From positions 6,941,175-7,005,174 of the forward strand of contig NC_134032.1 in assembly GCF_964204645.1 (NCBI RefSeq): a DNA stretch of 64,000 bases. Direction: 5' to 3'. Within the stretch, counting starts at the first letter, position 1; every line of letters starts with the position of its first letter. Below the pieces are notes generated by a model. That model did not search any database, was not told the DNA's origin, and saw nothing but the letters and a program-made list of their open reading frames with translations. This DNA comes from Tubulanus polymorphus (taxonomy: Eukaryota > Nemertea > Palaeonemertea > Tubulaniformes > Tubulanidae). Shown here piece after piece: positions 23,481-33,033 of the stretch. The position numbers and the translations under genes are program-made.

Positions 23481-24600
23481 ACTTTATTAGCTTTTGAATA
23501 ATTAGGCCAATTAATAACGTAATAAAGACTTATGCTTTCGCCTATTTTGAAGTCGATTAATCTGATATAGTACGGAAGCGATAAAGGGCCTCGAGTTGTC
23601 GCGACAATTCATTAGTTTGGTTTTGTACCACGCGACAATTCAATATTTTGGTTTTATCGCCCGCGACAATTCATTAGTTTGGTTTTGTCGCCCGCGACAA
23701 TTCAATATTTTGGTTTTGTCGCCCGCGACAATTCAAGATTTTGGTTTTATCGCCCGCGACAATTCATTTTTTTGGTTTTGTCGCCGGCGACAATTCAATA
23801 TTTTGGTTTTATCGCCAGCGACAATTGATTATTTTGTTTTTATTGCCCGCGACAACTATTTTTTTGGTTTTGTCGCCCACTTTATTAGCTTTTGAATAAT
23901 TAGGCCAATTAATAACGTAATAAAGACTTATGCTTTCGCCTATTTTGAAGTCGATTAATCTGATATAGTACGGAAGCGATAAAGGGCCTCGAGTTGTCGC
24001 GTTCAAACTCGACAAGTCGCCATATTTATGTCGATATATCGCGATATATCGCGTCAAGTCCACATGAATATGTCTACAATCGTGACGTTTTCACAACAAA
24101 TTTCGCTTTTTTGCTCATTTTCCACGGGACAAGCCGTCATTTGAAGACATGTCTAAATGTAAGATGAGGGCGCTAGTAATATGACGACTGAGTTTCAAGT
24201 CGTCATGAATATGTCGACTTGTCGCGAGAAAAATGGTCGAGAAAACGAAATATGTCGTCAAAACGTCACAATATATCGACATATTCATGTCGACTTGACG
24301 CAATATATCGCGGTATGTCGACATAAATATGGCGACTTGTCGAGTTGGAACGCGACATCTCGAGGCCCCTTATCGCTTCTTTAGCTTTTGAATAATTAGG
24401 CCAATTAATAACGTAATAAAGACTTATGCTTTCGCCTATTTTGAAGTCGATTAATCTGATATAGTACGGAAGTGATAAAGGGCCTCGAGTTGTCGCGTTC
24501 AAACTCGACAAGTCGCCATATTTATGTCGATATATCGCGATATGTCGCATCAAGTCAACATAAATATGTTGACATATCGTGCTGTTTGACGACTTGAAAC
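23481..24600. repeat. Threefold 120-bp repeat with GTCGA-rich palindromic blocks
   Basis: A 120-bp segment (AGCTTTTGAATAATTAGGCC to CGGAAGCGATAAAGGGCCTC) occurs at about 23487, 23885 and 24382. The second and third copies are followed by GACAAGTCGCCATATTTATG-type sequence. Between them, at 24230-24370, the same sequence lies inverted. A nine-unit 31-bp array (23600-23880) sits between copies one and two. Dense GTCGAC, TCGCGA and GTCGCGACA palindromes. No gene. Confidence 0.8.
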
Positions 24601-24849
24601 TCAGTCGTCATATCACTGGCGTCCTCATCTTTCAGCAACGCCAGTCACATGGAGTCGCACGTGTTCTACTTTCTGCGACGCGACACGACTGTCACAACCA
24701 ACCGACGCGCTCTTGCGACTGGCAGAAACTATTTGCACACAATCGTATTGCAACCGACTTGCACCGAAACTTGCGGTGCAACGCAAGGATCGCCTCGTGT
24801 CACAAGACCAACTTACGTCTGGATTTAAGTTACTGCGGAGCACCAGAAA
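24600..24849. other. Unassigned segment
   Basis: About 250 bp of less repetitive sequence with open frames on both strands (for example 24625-24843 minus) but no domain or start context. Not called as a gene. Confidence 0.4.
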
Positions 24850-25405
24850 TATTTTTTTTTTCGTTCAAAAGACCTTTCGCTTGAAAATTCTTTCGTCGGA
24901 ACAAAATTTATTTCGTTCGAACCAATAATATTCTATACGATTGAACCAATTTGAAAAAATCGTAAGAACAAAGTTGAACAAACTTTTTTTTGTCCAAACG
25001 AAAGGTTTTTCGTTCGAACAATCGTTCAATTGAACAGAATCTTTTTTAATTTGAACAGAATTTTCTTGTCAGAACATTAAGTTTTTCGTTCGAACAAGTA
25101 TATTGAAAAAAGTTTTTTCTCCGAACCGAAAGTATGAACTATTTCGTTCAATCGAACAGAATTGTTTTCATTCAAACATTCGTTTGAAAAAATTGTTTTC
25201 GCTCGACCAAATTTTTTTGCCGGGACTAAAAATTTTTCATTTCAACTATAACATAGCTTTTTATTTGAACACATTTTTTGTCAGAATGAAGAAAATTTTT
25301 GGTTCAAGCAAAAAGCGTATTGTTCGATCAAACAGAATTAGTTTCATTCGAACAAGATTTTCTTGTTGGAACATTAAGTTTTTTGGTCGAACAGCGTGTT
25401 AAGGT
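24850..25405. repeat. Degenerate GTTCGAAC-rich array
   Basis: An AT-rich stretch has dozens of degenerate units of the type TTTCGTTCGAACAAAATT, many containing the palindrome GTTCGAAC or TTCGAA. Unit length is irregular (about 25-40 bp). It ends at GAACAGCGTGTTAAGG, where the LINE fragment begins. Confidence 0.7.
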
Positions 25406-25449
25406 CGATTTGGAAATTTACTCGGTCTGGTATATGTTGGATTACTGTG

Positions 25450-25455
25450 TATGTT
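25450..25455 (+). repeat. Target-site duplication TATGTT, left
   Basis: The six bases TATGTT directly precede AGTAATTAG and recur at 39277-39282 directly after CTAATTACT. A 6-bp duplication is characteristic of Polinton/Maverick integration. Confidence 0.92.
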
Positions 25456-25571
25456 AGTAATTAGAAGATGGCGTTTTCATACCAGAGGACGAGAGGACGA
25501 GACACCACTCATCACCACAAGTAATTTTTGTTTTCCTACTCATCACCACAAGTAATTTTTTTTCCTTATAA
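25456..25571 (+). repeat. Left terminal inverted repeat, element 1
   Basis: The outer 70 bases match the right end exactly (AGTAATTAGAAGATGGCG inward); small indels follow, to about 115 bp. It contains a direct repeat of ACTCATCACCACAAGTAATT (25507 and 25538). It ends in TTATAAATG, the start of the polymerase gene, so the repeat itself carries the promoter of the first gene. Confidence 0.93.
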
Positions 25572-28015
25572 ATGGGGGAGAATGAACACCAACCAGAAAA
25601 CAATAATGTCAATAAAAATCAATATTATTGTCAATATTGTAAAAAATACATCGATACATCTAATAAAACACGACATGAAAAAACTGCAAATCATATAAAA
25701 AATGTAATAGATTTTGAAACTCCAGAAAATTCCAATGAAAGAAAAGAACGATTAGAAAATATGAATGTGAATGAAATAAAATGTGAAGTTTGTGATGAAT
25801 TTATAACAAAAAGGAATTATAATAGACATCTCGAAACAGAAAAACACCATCAAAATTTGAGAAATAATGTTTTAGGAATAGATTATTTTGATGATAAACC
25901 TCAACAAGTAAAAGAATCAACTTCAAAAACTAAATCCATTTCAAATAAACCTTACATGGAAAATGTTAGAAATTATATTGATTCACTAGAAATAAAAGAT
26001 ACAATTGAAATCTTAGAAACATTACATAGTAACGTTGGTCCTGCAGCTATTATATTTAGATTTTTTAAAGGTACAACAATAGAAGATTATAGTAAATTTA
26101 ATGAAATAATAGAAAAAATACTAGATTTGATAACAGATGTTGAATATCCAAAAATTAGTATCTCTGGGAAAGTAAGTTTTTTAAAGTCAGAAGAAAAAAT
26201 GAATTATAATATTCAAACACACTCTGAAGAAATAATTTCAAAAACACAAATAAAAGAGAAGTTAGAAAAAATATTAAATGAATTTAAACGTCATATTGAA
26301 GAAAGATATTTTGAGGGTTCTGGCTTAACATTGAATGAAATTATATATTTAGATTTAAATGTTTATAATACAAAAAGGAATAAAACATCAAAAAGTAATA
26401 AAATGTTTAAAAATGATTCAAACTTTACAACAGAAAAGGATATGAAAGCATCAAGTTATATCAAATTACCGTTTACAACAAAAGCAGTAATAAATATTCA
26501 AAATGAAGATAATAAATGTTTTCTATGGTCAATTATTAGTTGTTTACACCAAACAGAAGATATGACGCATAGTTTTAGAATAACAAATTACCGGAAATAT
26601 GAAACATTATATAAAATTGATCAATATCCAGTAACTATAAAAATGATTCCTAAAATAGAAAAAATTAATAATTTAAAAATAAATGTATTCGAATTAATGC
26701 AATTACCAAAGACAAAAGGTGAAAATATTAAAGATTATACATTGGAAGCTTTATATTTAACAGAATATTATGATGACGAAAATGCTATAGATTTGTTATA
26801 TTATAAAAAAGATGAAAATGAACATTATATGTGGTTAAAACAAATTGATTTATTCTTTAGAACAGAAAGTGATTTTAACAACCATAAAATTTATCTATGT
26901 AGAAAATGTTTATCTAAATTTAGAACTGAGAATGCGTTACTAAAACATAAAGAATTATGTGATATTAAAGATTTTTGTAAATTAATAATGCCAGCAGAAA
27001 AAGATTATAAATTGAAATTTACTAATCATAAATTTAAAAATATTGTTCCATTTGTAATTTATGGGGATTTTGAATCATGGATGTTATGAAATCATCAGCA
27101 GTTTATAGAATACTTGTAAATAATCCTAAAGATTTTGCTATAGAATATAATGATGAATTCTATATTCATGCAATAGTGAAAAGTAATACTTCAACTAAAG
27201 AAAAAATAGTACCAGATTATATATTAAATTCAGAATATAATCTTAGAAAATGGTTCTTCATTGGGTTCTACGCAGCCGATGGTACTAAAAAATTTATAAA
27301 GAATAAAACGATAACCTTTGCACAGAAAGGAAAATGTGCAATAAGTGGGTTAAATGTGTTATGCAGTTCATTAGGCTTCAATATGAATATTGGATTGATT
27401 AAATCTAAACCAAATTGCTTTAATTTAAGGCATGTAGAAAAAGATTTAACTGAAGAAGTTAAAGATTTATTTGAAATATATAACCCAACTGACTATGTTT
27501 ATGATTTATCAACAGATGATGGAACATTCAATTCTGGGTTCCCATTAATCCAAAAAAATACTGACGCCTACATACTAAAAATCAAGACAAATGACATAAC
27601 AAAAGACTTAAAAACATTAAAACATTATTTTGATTTTAGCAATTATCCTAAAGATCATGAACTATTTAGCAATGATAATAAAAAGATTCCTGGTAAGTTT
27701 AAAGATGAATTAGGAGGTGATGAAATGATTGAATTTGTTGGGATAAGAAGTAAAATGTATAGTTACAGAACAAAAGATCATGAAGCTAAAAAGTTAAAAG
27801 GAATAACAAAACATGTGGTTGATAAACATATAGAATTTCAAGATTATATAAAGTGTTTATATAAATCAATTGTAATGAAACACAAGATGAATTGTTTAAG
27901 ATCAGAAGATCATGAGATGTACATTAATGAAGTTGAAAAAACTAGTTTAAATCCATTTGATGATAAAAGGCATATTTCAGATGATGGTATAAAAACATTA
28001 CCTTATGGTTATTAA
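25572..28015 (+). pseudogene. polB: Polinton DNA polymerase B, internally deleted
   Basis: Protein-primed family B polymerase (DNA_pol_B_2), the replicase of Polintons. The first part (25572-27089, 505 codons) has C2H2 fingers at residues 20-41 and about 70-95, a further Cys/His finger near 445-467, and exonuclease motif I (YGDFES) near 500. It stops four codons later. The second part (27077-28015, another frame) starts inside an intein, then resumes the polymerase at TDAY, the end of the motif C DTDS box, and continues through the thumb (GKFKDELGG, EFVGIRSKMYSYR) to the C-terminus. ExoII, ExoIII and motifs A and B are absent, so this is a large deletion plus frameshift and the copy is inactive. 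Its stop codon overlaps the stop of the convergent VLTF3-like gene. The start is TATAAATG at the inner end of the TIR. Confidence 0.85.
27077..27559 (+). other. Intein remnant in PolB, motif C site
   Basis: About 160 codons resemble the C-terminal part of a mini-protein-splicing element. A LAGLIDADG-type homing endonuclease motif (FFIGFYAADG, residues 60-69) is followed by the C-terminal splicing blocks YVYDLSTDDGTFNSG (140-154) and PLIQKN, with Thr as the first extein residue. The downstream extein TDAYILKIK continues the polymerase. This position, inside DTDS, is the known pol-c insertion site of inteins in giant-virus and archaeal PolB. The N-terminal splicing half and the first endonuclease motif are lost in the deletion. 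The penultimate residue is Lys rather than the usual His. Confidence 0.75.
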
Positions 28016-29309
28016 AATGGATCTATATCATCAAACTCGAAATCACTATTGGCTTCTTCATTTTCATTTAATTGTTCAGGTTCTTCTTCCATTCCATTTT
28101 TCTCATTTAAATAAAGTTCTATCTTGTTCCACATTTCATCTCGCTCTCTTTGTTTCTTTTTGTTTGTTAATTCATCAAATGGAATTATAATATCTAGGTT
28201 TAAATAATTTACAATCTTATTTAAAAAGAATTCATAATTTATTGAATCTGTTATTCTATTTTCCAAATAATACATAAATATTTGTTTAAATATTTTTTTT
28301 ATATTTTCCATATCTTCTTCTGTTAATTTAGGTTTTTCATAATAATCGTTAGATAATAAATATAAATACATTTTCTTTTGTTTTGTGTTAAATGTTGGTG
28401 GAATAATTGTTTTTATAATATCTTTTTTAGTTATTTCACCATTTTTATTTTCTATTATTTTCATTTTTTCAAGCCATTGCATATATTCTGGTGTATGATC
28501 TTCTATAGAAAATATTTTAAAAATTTCATCTAGATAATTTAATTTTGGTTCTATGAGAAAATCTCTAGTTTTTTCTTCACCCCATAAATTCTTTTGCCAT
28601 CCACATTCAACACAAAATAACACAGTACCTTCTTGCCTTAAGGTCGCATAACTACATTGTGGGCATTTTTGTTTATAATTTCTTGGTAATAGATCTTCAT
28701 TAAGCTCTTGGTATTTTCTTACGTTTTCTTTATGTTTTATTGTTCTATTATGTAGATTTGAATTACTTGTTGTAATAATCAATTTACAATATTTACAATA
28801 ATATGTTTTTCTTGTTAATTCATTATATTGTTTTTCTAACTTTTCAACTGTTTCTTTATTATCTGGTAACGTTTTCTCATATTTTATTTTTTCTAATAAA
28901 TTATTTTTTCTTTCATTGAATTCAGTTTCAAATTTATTAGAAATTTTATCTATATGTGCTTTACGAAATTGATGATTCTCCCAATCTTCTATATTTTCAG
29001 GGCTATATTTTACTTGACAAGGCTCACAGAATGATCTTTTATATTATCCTTATCATAGAATAAGAAAGGTCTTTTCCAAATAACTTCAGGTTCAACTTCA
29101 GCAGAATTACTATCAACATTAGCCGTTGCGCCATTAATTCTACACTTCTCTGAATGTTTTTTAACATAATTTCTTGAGAATAATTTATTACATTTTGGAC
29201 AGTTTATTTTAGGGGGTTTATAATTTTCATCATGTTTTTTCATATGTCGAGCCATATTACTTTTTCTTAGAAGTTCACCACAAATTTCGCATGCTATCTT
29301 CTCATCCAT
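28012..29309 (-). pseudogene. Zinc-finger protein with VLTF3-like domain
   Basis: A minus-strand gene starts TAATAAATGG at 29309 and is frameshifted near 29035; the second frame is open from there to the stop at 28012. The N-terminal part has C2H2-type fingers (CEICGELLRKSNMARHMKKH, then CPKC with a His/Cys pair). After the frameshift come CEPC and YYCKYC fingers. The last 220 residues carry a four-Cys zinc ribbon (CPQC and CVEC) and a helical region with YYEKPKLTEEDMENIKKIF and INYEFFLNKIVNYLNL, then DEMWNKIELYL. This order (ribbon, YYE, NY-FLNKI, W-KI) matches the poxvirus late transcription factor 3 family known in giant viruses. It ends in an acidic tail. The likely role is late-gene transcription in a cytoplasmic or nuclear factory. 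The family call is by motif reading only. Confidence 0.6.
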
Positions 29310-29377
29310 TTATTAAGGAAAAATTTTATTAAAATTAATTTTTAGTGATGAGCGGTAATTTTTTTATGTTATAAATA

Positions 29378-30130
29378 ATGGTAGAATTAAAAGAATACAG
29401 AATATTTGTTGATTCTAGAAAACTTACAAATTATAAATCTCATAATTTACTAGTACAATTAGATAGAGAATTCAAGAATTGTGTAGATTTAAAATTAGTT
29501 AATATAAGTTTATGTAATTCTTTTTATAATATATCGGATAAAAGTCTAGAACATTTAATTTTTTCAATCTTTTACAAAAAAAGGAATAAATGGTTTTTTA
29601 TATACTTAAAACCAGGATTATATCATTTAGATACATTAACACAAGAAATTAATAGAAAAGCTCGAGCTAAATTAGGAAGTGATTCCGGATTTAGTATTAG
29701 AATTTTAAAAAGTGCTAGTTCTAATAAAATAAAGATTAGGTTAGCTAATGACGAACAATTTAAATTTACAATAGCTAAACTATTAGGAATTGCACCAGAT
29801 ACCGTTACAGCATACGCAGAAGGTAACTCAAACTCAAATATAATACCTTTTACACACTTTTATATTTATTGCAATTTAATCGATCCTACAAAAACATTTG
29901 AAGCAACTAAAGATACAATTTGTAATTCTGGTTTATTAAATATTTTACCATTAAAAAATGTCAAACAATTTGGAACTCAAATAAATTATAATTTAACTGA
30001 ATGTGATTTCAAACCTTGTATTCCACATTTCAATAATTCTAAATTAGAAATAAGAAATCATAATGGTTATTTAATTGATTTGAATAACTTTCCTGTAATT
30101 TATGAATTAGTTATAAGATGTAAAGAGTAA
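29378..30130 (+). CDS. Penton (minor capsid) protein
   Basis: A 250-codon protein with the single-jelly-roll penton character of Polintons and adintoviruses. It starts EYRIFVDSRKLTN and contains the LKPGLYHLDTLTQEIN and FTHFYIYCNLIDPTKTF segments seen in this family, ending in YLIDLNNFPVIYELVIRC. It forms the fivefold vertices of the predicted icosahedral virion. It is the first gene of the long rightward block that runs through to the capsid gene. The start is ATAAATAATG, the one element-1 gene whose ATG is not directly in TAAATG. A second copy lies at the right edge of the window on the minus strand. Intact here. Confidence 0.75.
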   Translation: MVELKEYRIFVDSRKLTNYKSHNLLVQLDREFKNCVDLKLVNISLCNSFYNISDKSLEHLIFSIFYKKRNKWFFIYLKPGLYHLDTLTQEINRKARAKLGSDSGFSIRILKSASSNKIKIRLANDEQFKFTIAKLLGIAPDTVTAYAEGNSNSNIIPFTHFYIYCNLIDPTKTFEATKDTICNSGLLNILPLKNVKQFGTQINYNLTECDFKPCIPHFNNSKLEIRNHNGYLIDLNNFPVIYELVIRCKE

Positions 30131-30146
30131 TTTTTCACCTATATAA

Positions 30147-30486
30147 ATGAATATAACTGTTGGACCGAGTATATGTTTTGGATTTGATTTTAAACATGGT
30201 AAAGAAATGAGAATTAAACTAAATGACGTAATTACTGATATAAAAAGTAAATCATTTAACAATGTGTCAATGATTGATAAAGAAAAGTATAATATAGAAA
30301 AAGTAATTGATTTAATTAAATCACCTTTTGGAATATTATGAATTAAATGAAGATGGAATTATTGATGATATCAAAAACATATTAACCAAAATATATGATA
30401 ATCATAAAACTAGTAATGAAATAAATGTTGAATTAATCATAAATAAGTTAACTAAATATTTTGAAGATAGTAATTTTTTTGATTAA
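30147..30486 (+). pseudogene. Conserved Polinton small protein, frameshifted
   Basis: The gene starts in TATAAATG, 17 bases after the penton stop. It reads as 64 codons and is then cut by a one-base frameshift near 30330, where the other copy (63127-63468) continues for 113 codons. The second frame remains open to TAA at 30484-30486. The protein is soluble-looking, Asn/Asp/Lys-rich, with no known domain. The function is unknown; its position between penton and membrane proteins suggests a virion or assembly role. Confidence 0.7.
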
Positions 30487-30489
30487 TAA

Positions 30490-30711
30490 ATGAGTGATAA
30501 TAAGTGGATAATAACTGGATTATATAATGGCGCATTACTATCAGTTGGAACTGTTGGTTATTCAATGGTATTAAAAAAAGTATTCAAAATGGGAAGTGTT
30601 AATGTTGATAGATTTGATATAAATGATATTCTAAAATTAACATTAGCAGTTACTTTATCGAATTTAACTATTGATTATTTGGAAAAACAAAAATATATTC
30701 CTCCCATATAA
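30490..30711 (+). CDS. 73-residue membrane protein, conserved Polinton ORF
   Basis: A short protein with one hydrophobic segment near residues 6-26 (WIITGLYNGALLSVGTVGYS) and a second amphipathic segment near 45-60. Its residue sequence is the same as the copy at 62905-63126, so it is under constraint or was recently copied. The start is AATAAATG; the upstream stop TAA lies just before the TAAATG motif. It is probably a virion membrane or vertex protein; no specific function is known. Confidence 0.7.
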   Translation: MSDNKWIITGLYNGALLSVGTVGYSMVLKKVFKMGSVNVDRFDINDILKLTLAVTLSNLTIDYLEKQKYIPPI

Positions 30712-30735
30712 ATACATAATTATTTTACTAAATAA

Positions 30736-31158
30736 ATGGCTTCTGCAATTATAACTATTATAGGATCAGCAATTGTTAACGCTTTAGCATTTACTGGTGG
30801 TGGTTATTTATTTAAACATATTGATAAAAATAGTTCATTAGGAGAACAAAGAAGACATAACTTAGCATTAGAGAAATACAATAAAGCTGCAGAAGAATAT
30901 AGAGAAAAGAGACAAAACTATATGGATTACATCAATAAAGAATTATATGATCAGAAGATTTCACACAGAGATTTTCAATCAGTTGATGATGCAATGAGTT
31001 TATATAACGCAGTAACAAATAAAGAAAAATTACATCTATACAAACCTAAATTATCAGATTATTATACCCCGAGTAAAGAACAACAGAAATATGAAATAAT
31101 ATGGATTTTAGGTGGAACTGTTATTGTTATATTTGTTGCTTATAAGTTTACTAATTAG
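30736..31158 (+). CDS. Two-TM conserved Polinton protein
   Basis: 140 codons. There is a hydrophobic N-terminal segment (residues 3-25, with a GGGY turn), a charged helical middle (EQRRHNLALEKYNKAAEEYR, likely coiled coil), the signature PKLSDYYTPSKEQQK, and a C-terminal TM helix (IIWILGGTVIVIFVAYKF). This layout, N-terminal TM, RHNLALE helix, LSD-YTPS-QK and C-terminal TM, recurs in Polintons of distant animals and is a useful family marker, though its function is not established. Start AATAAATG. The second copy at 62455-62879 is frameshifted. Confidence 0.75.
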   Translation: MASAIITIIGSAIVNALAFTGGGYLFKHIDKNSSLGEQRRHNLALEKYNKAAEEYREKRQNYMDYINKELYDQKISHRDFQSVDDAMSLYNAVTNKEKLHLYKPKLSDYYTPSKEQQKYEIIWILGGTVIVIFVAYKFTN

Positions 31159-31177
31159 TAATTTTTATTCTAAATAA

Positions 31178-31612
31178 ATGGAAGATAAAGTTGATAGTAT
31201 TGATATTATTCCTCATGATATAAATAAAACTAAATTAAAAACATATTTAGAAAAACAAATATTAGAATTTGAAAGTGACTTAAAGATAAAAAAGAAAAAA
31301 TATTTAAAAAGTAAAATTATATATTATTTGATTATAAGTAGTTCGGTTACAATTAGTTCTGTAATAACATTTCTAGCAATATTCAGCCCATTAACACCTT
31401 TAGCTATATCAATTGGTGTGTTAGGATTAAGTTCAAGTGTTTTAACTGGTATAAGTTCAAAATTAAATATAAAAAGTAATAAAGAAAAAATCAAAACTAA
31501 TATAAAAGAAATTAATAAATTAAAGAATACACTAGATTATATAATAAGTTTAAATGGTCATATAACAGTTGAAGAACAAGATGAATTATTAAAAGAATTA
31601 ATAAATTATTAA
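31178..31612 (+). CDS. Hairpin-TM coiled-coil membrane protein
   Basis: 144 codons: a Lys-rich helical N-terminal half, two adjacent hydrophobic helices (IIYYLIISSSVTISSVITFL and FSPLTPLAISIGVLGLSSSV), then a second charged helix. The helix, TM hairpin, helix arrangement suggests a membrane-remodelling or internal-membrane virion component. Start AATAAATG, preceded by GTAATTTTTATTC. The minus-strand copy at 62001-62435 is nearly identical. Confidence 0.7.
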   Translation: MEDKVDSIDIIPHDINKTKLKTYLEKQILEFESDLKIKKKKYLKSKIIYYLIISSSVTISSVITFLAIFSPLTPLAISIGVLGLSSSVLTGISSKLNIKSNKEKIKTNIKEINKLKNTLDYIISLNGHITVEEQDELLKELINY

Positions 31613-31628
31613 TTTTTTAATTATATAA

Positions 31629-33017
31629 ATGGTAGATAGGTTTCCAAAAGCTTTCCGATATAATAAATCAATTAAATATAATATTCCAGCAATAGATTTT
31701 AATAAAGATATTACATATAGAAATGAAGTTTTAGATTCATTAACTAATTTAGAAATTTATGTTACTGAAACTAATAATTTTAATGCAAAGATGGAAAATA
31801 TATTTCATATATATTTAATTAATTTTAAAAAATTGAAAGATGAAAAACAATGGTTATTAAAATCTAATATGAAGTATTGGCAGAACCAATTAAATTTTGC
31901 TTTTTATTGTGCAACAACAGGATGTGGAATTAGTTGGAATGATCATTTGAATAATTCTAAATATAAATTAATTCAAAGTTTATTTAGATTTCATACATAC
32001 TTTCAAATAAGAATAATATTAAATGAATTAGAGTGCGCTTTACCAGGATCTAGGTATTTCAAAGAATTAGATAATAATATTAATTTATCAAAGTTTTATA
32101 AAATTTGCAATGAATTTAATATAGATATAAATAATTCTGATTTTAGAACAAAAATTGGAACAATAAGATCACTTCCATGCCCTAGAAAGATTGCAGAATA
32201 TTGTGCACTTCCCATACCATCTAATAGCTTTTATAATATCTATAATAAAAAATTAGGTTATGGTAAAATAGAAACAAAAGATTTAGAAACATTAAATTTC
32301 AATAAATTACCAAAATTTTATGATAATTTAAAACAAGAAAACAATAATGGTTGGGTATATTTTATTTTAGAAAATAGTGAAGGTTTTACTAAATCAGGTA
32401 TAGAAAGAATAAATCAATCTATTGGAACTTATTTGATATGTATTCTAGGATCACAAGTTGAAACAAGATCACCGATAATTGGAAATTTGAATACATCATT
32501 TGATACACAAAAACAATTTAAAGTTTTATTTGAAGATTCAATTCATAATGATAAAAATAGATCGATTCCAGAAAACATTATAAGATATCAAAATTATTTA
32601 GATAAATCACATATTAGATTAAATTATTGTATAGGCCCTAATCTATTAATTATTTCTAATGATTTAGTATTAAAGATGGGAAATATAATTGGTTATAATA
32701 ATCTAATTAAAACTGCGACAATAAATAATTCATTTGGATTAAATGATATAAATAAAAAGATTATTACTGCTCCAAAATTAATGGAAGGTGAAAAAAATAA
32801 AAAACACATTCAATCAACTGAAACTAAAACTAAGAATATTAAATTGGATAATGATTTCAAAATAAAAGATTACAATACATCAGAAAATAATAGAACTGAT
32901 AAAATTCAACATGATATAATTAAACTAAATGATGATAATAAATCCCATGAAAATACTAAATTAGCTATAACTTGTATAGGAATTGTAATCGGAGAAATAT
33001 TATATTTTAAATTTTAA
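31629..33017 (+). CDS. Large conserved Polinton virion protein, C-terminal TM
   Basis: 462 codons. A conserved block around residues 95-150 has YCATTGCGISWNDHL and a helix with FRFHTYFQIRIILNELECAL, marks that recur among Polinton and adintovirus proteins of unknown role. The C-terminal third is low-complexity, Lys/Asn-rich, and ends in a TM helix (LAITCIGIVIGEILYFKF). It follows TTAATTTTTTAATTATATAAATG. Its copy at 60568-61983 is almost identical except for a short in-frame insertion (GAVRHPHGDI) in the low-complexity part. Probably a virion structural protein; protease or core roles cannot be excluded. Confidence 0.7.
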   Translation: MVDRFPKAFRYNKSIKYNIPAIDFNKDITYRNEVLDSLTNLEIYVTETNNFNAKMENIFHIYLINFKKLKDEKQWLLKSNMKYWQNQLNFAFYCATTGCGISWNDHLNNSKYKLIQSLFRFHTYFQIRIILNELECALPGSRYFKELDNNINLSKFYKICNEFNIDINNSDFRTKIGTIRSLPCPRKIAEYCALPIPSNSFYNIYNKKLGYGKIETKDLETLNFNKLPKFYDNLKQENNNGWVYFILENSEGFTKSGIERINQSIGTYLICILGSQVETRSPIIGNLNTSFDTQKQFKVLFEDSIHNDKNRSIPENIIRYQNYLDKSHIRLNYCIGPNLLIISNDLVLKMGNIIGYNNLIKTATINNSFGLNDINKKIITAPKLMEGEKNKKHIQSTETKTKNIKLDNDFKIKDYNTSENNRTDKIQHDIIKLNDDNKSHENTKLAITCIGIVIGEILYFKF

Positions 33018-33033
33018 TTTTTTTATTATATAA

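Noticed and set aside
18335-23490. CRISPR-like array of 31-bp repeats
   Set aside because: The units are directly adjacent with no spacers, the context is eukaryotic and no cas genes are present, so it is a minisatellite.
25103-25402. 99-codon Phe/Lys-rich ORF left of the Polinton
   Set aside because: It runs through the degenerate GTTCGAAC array; composition is dictated by the repeat.
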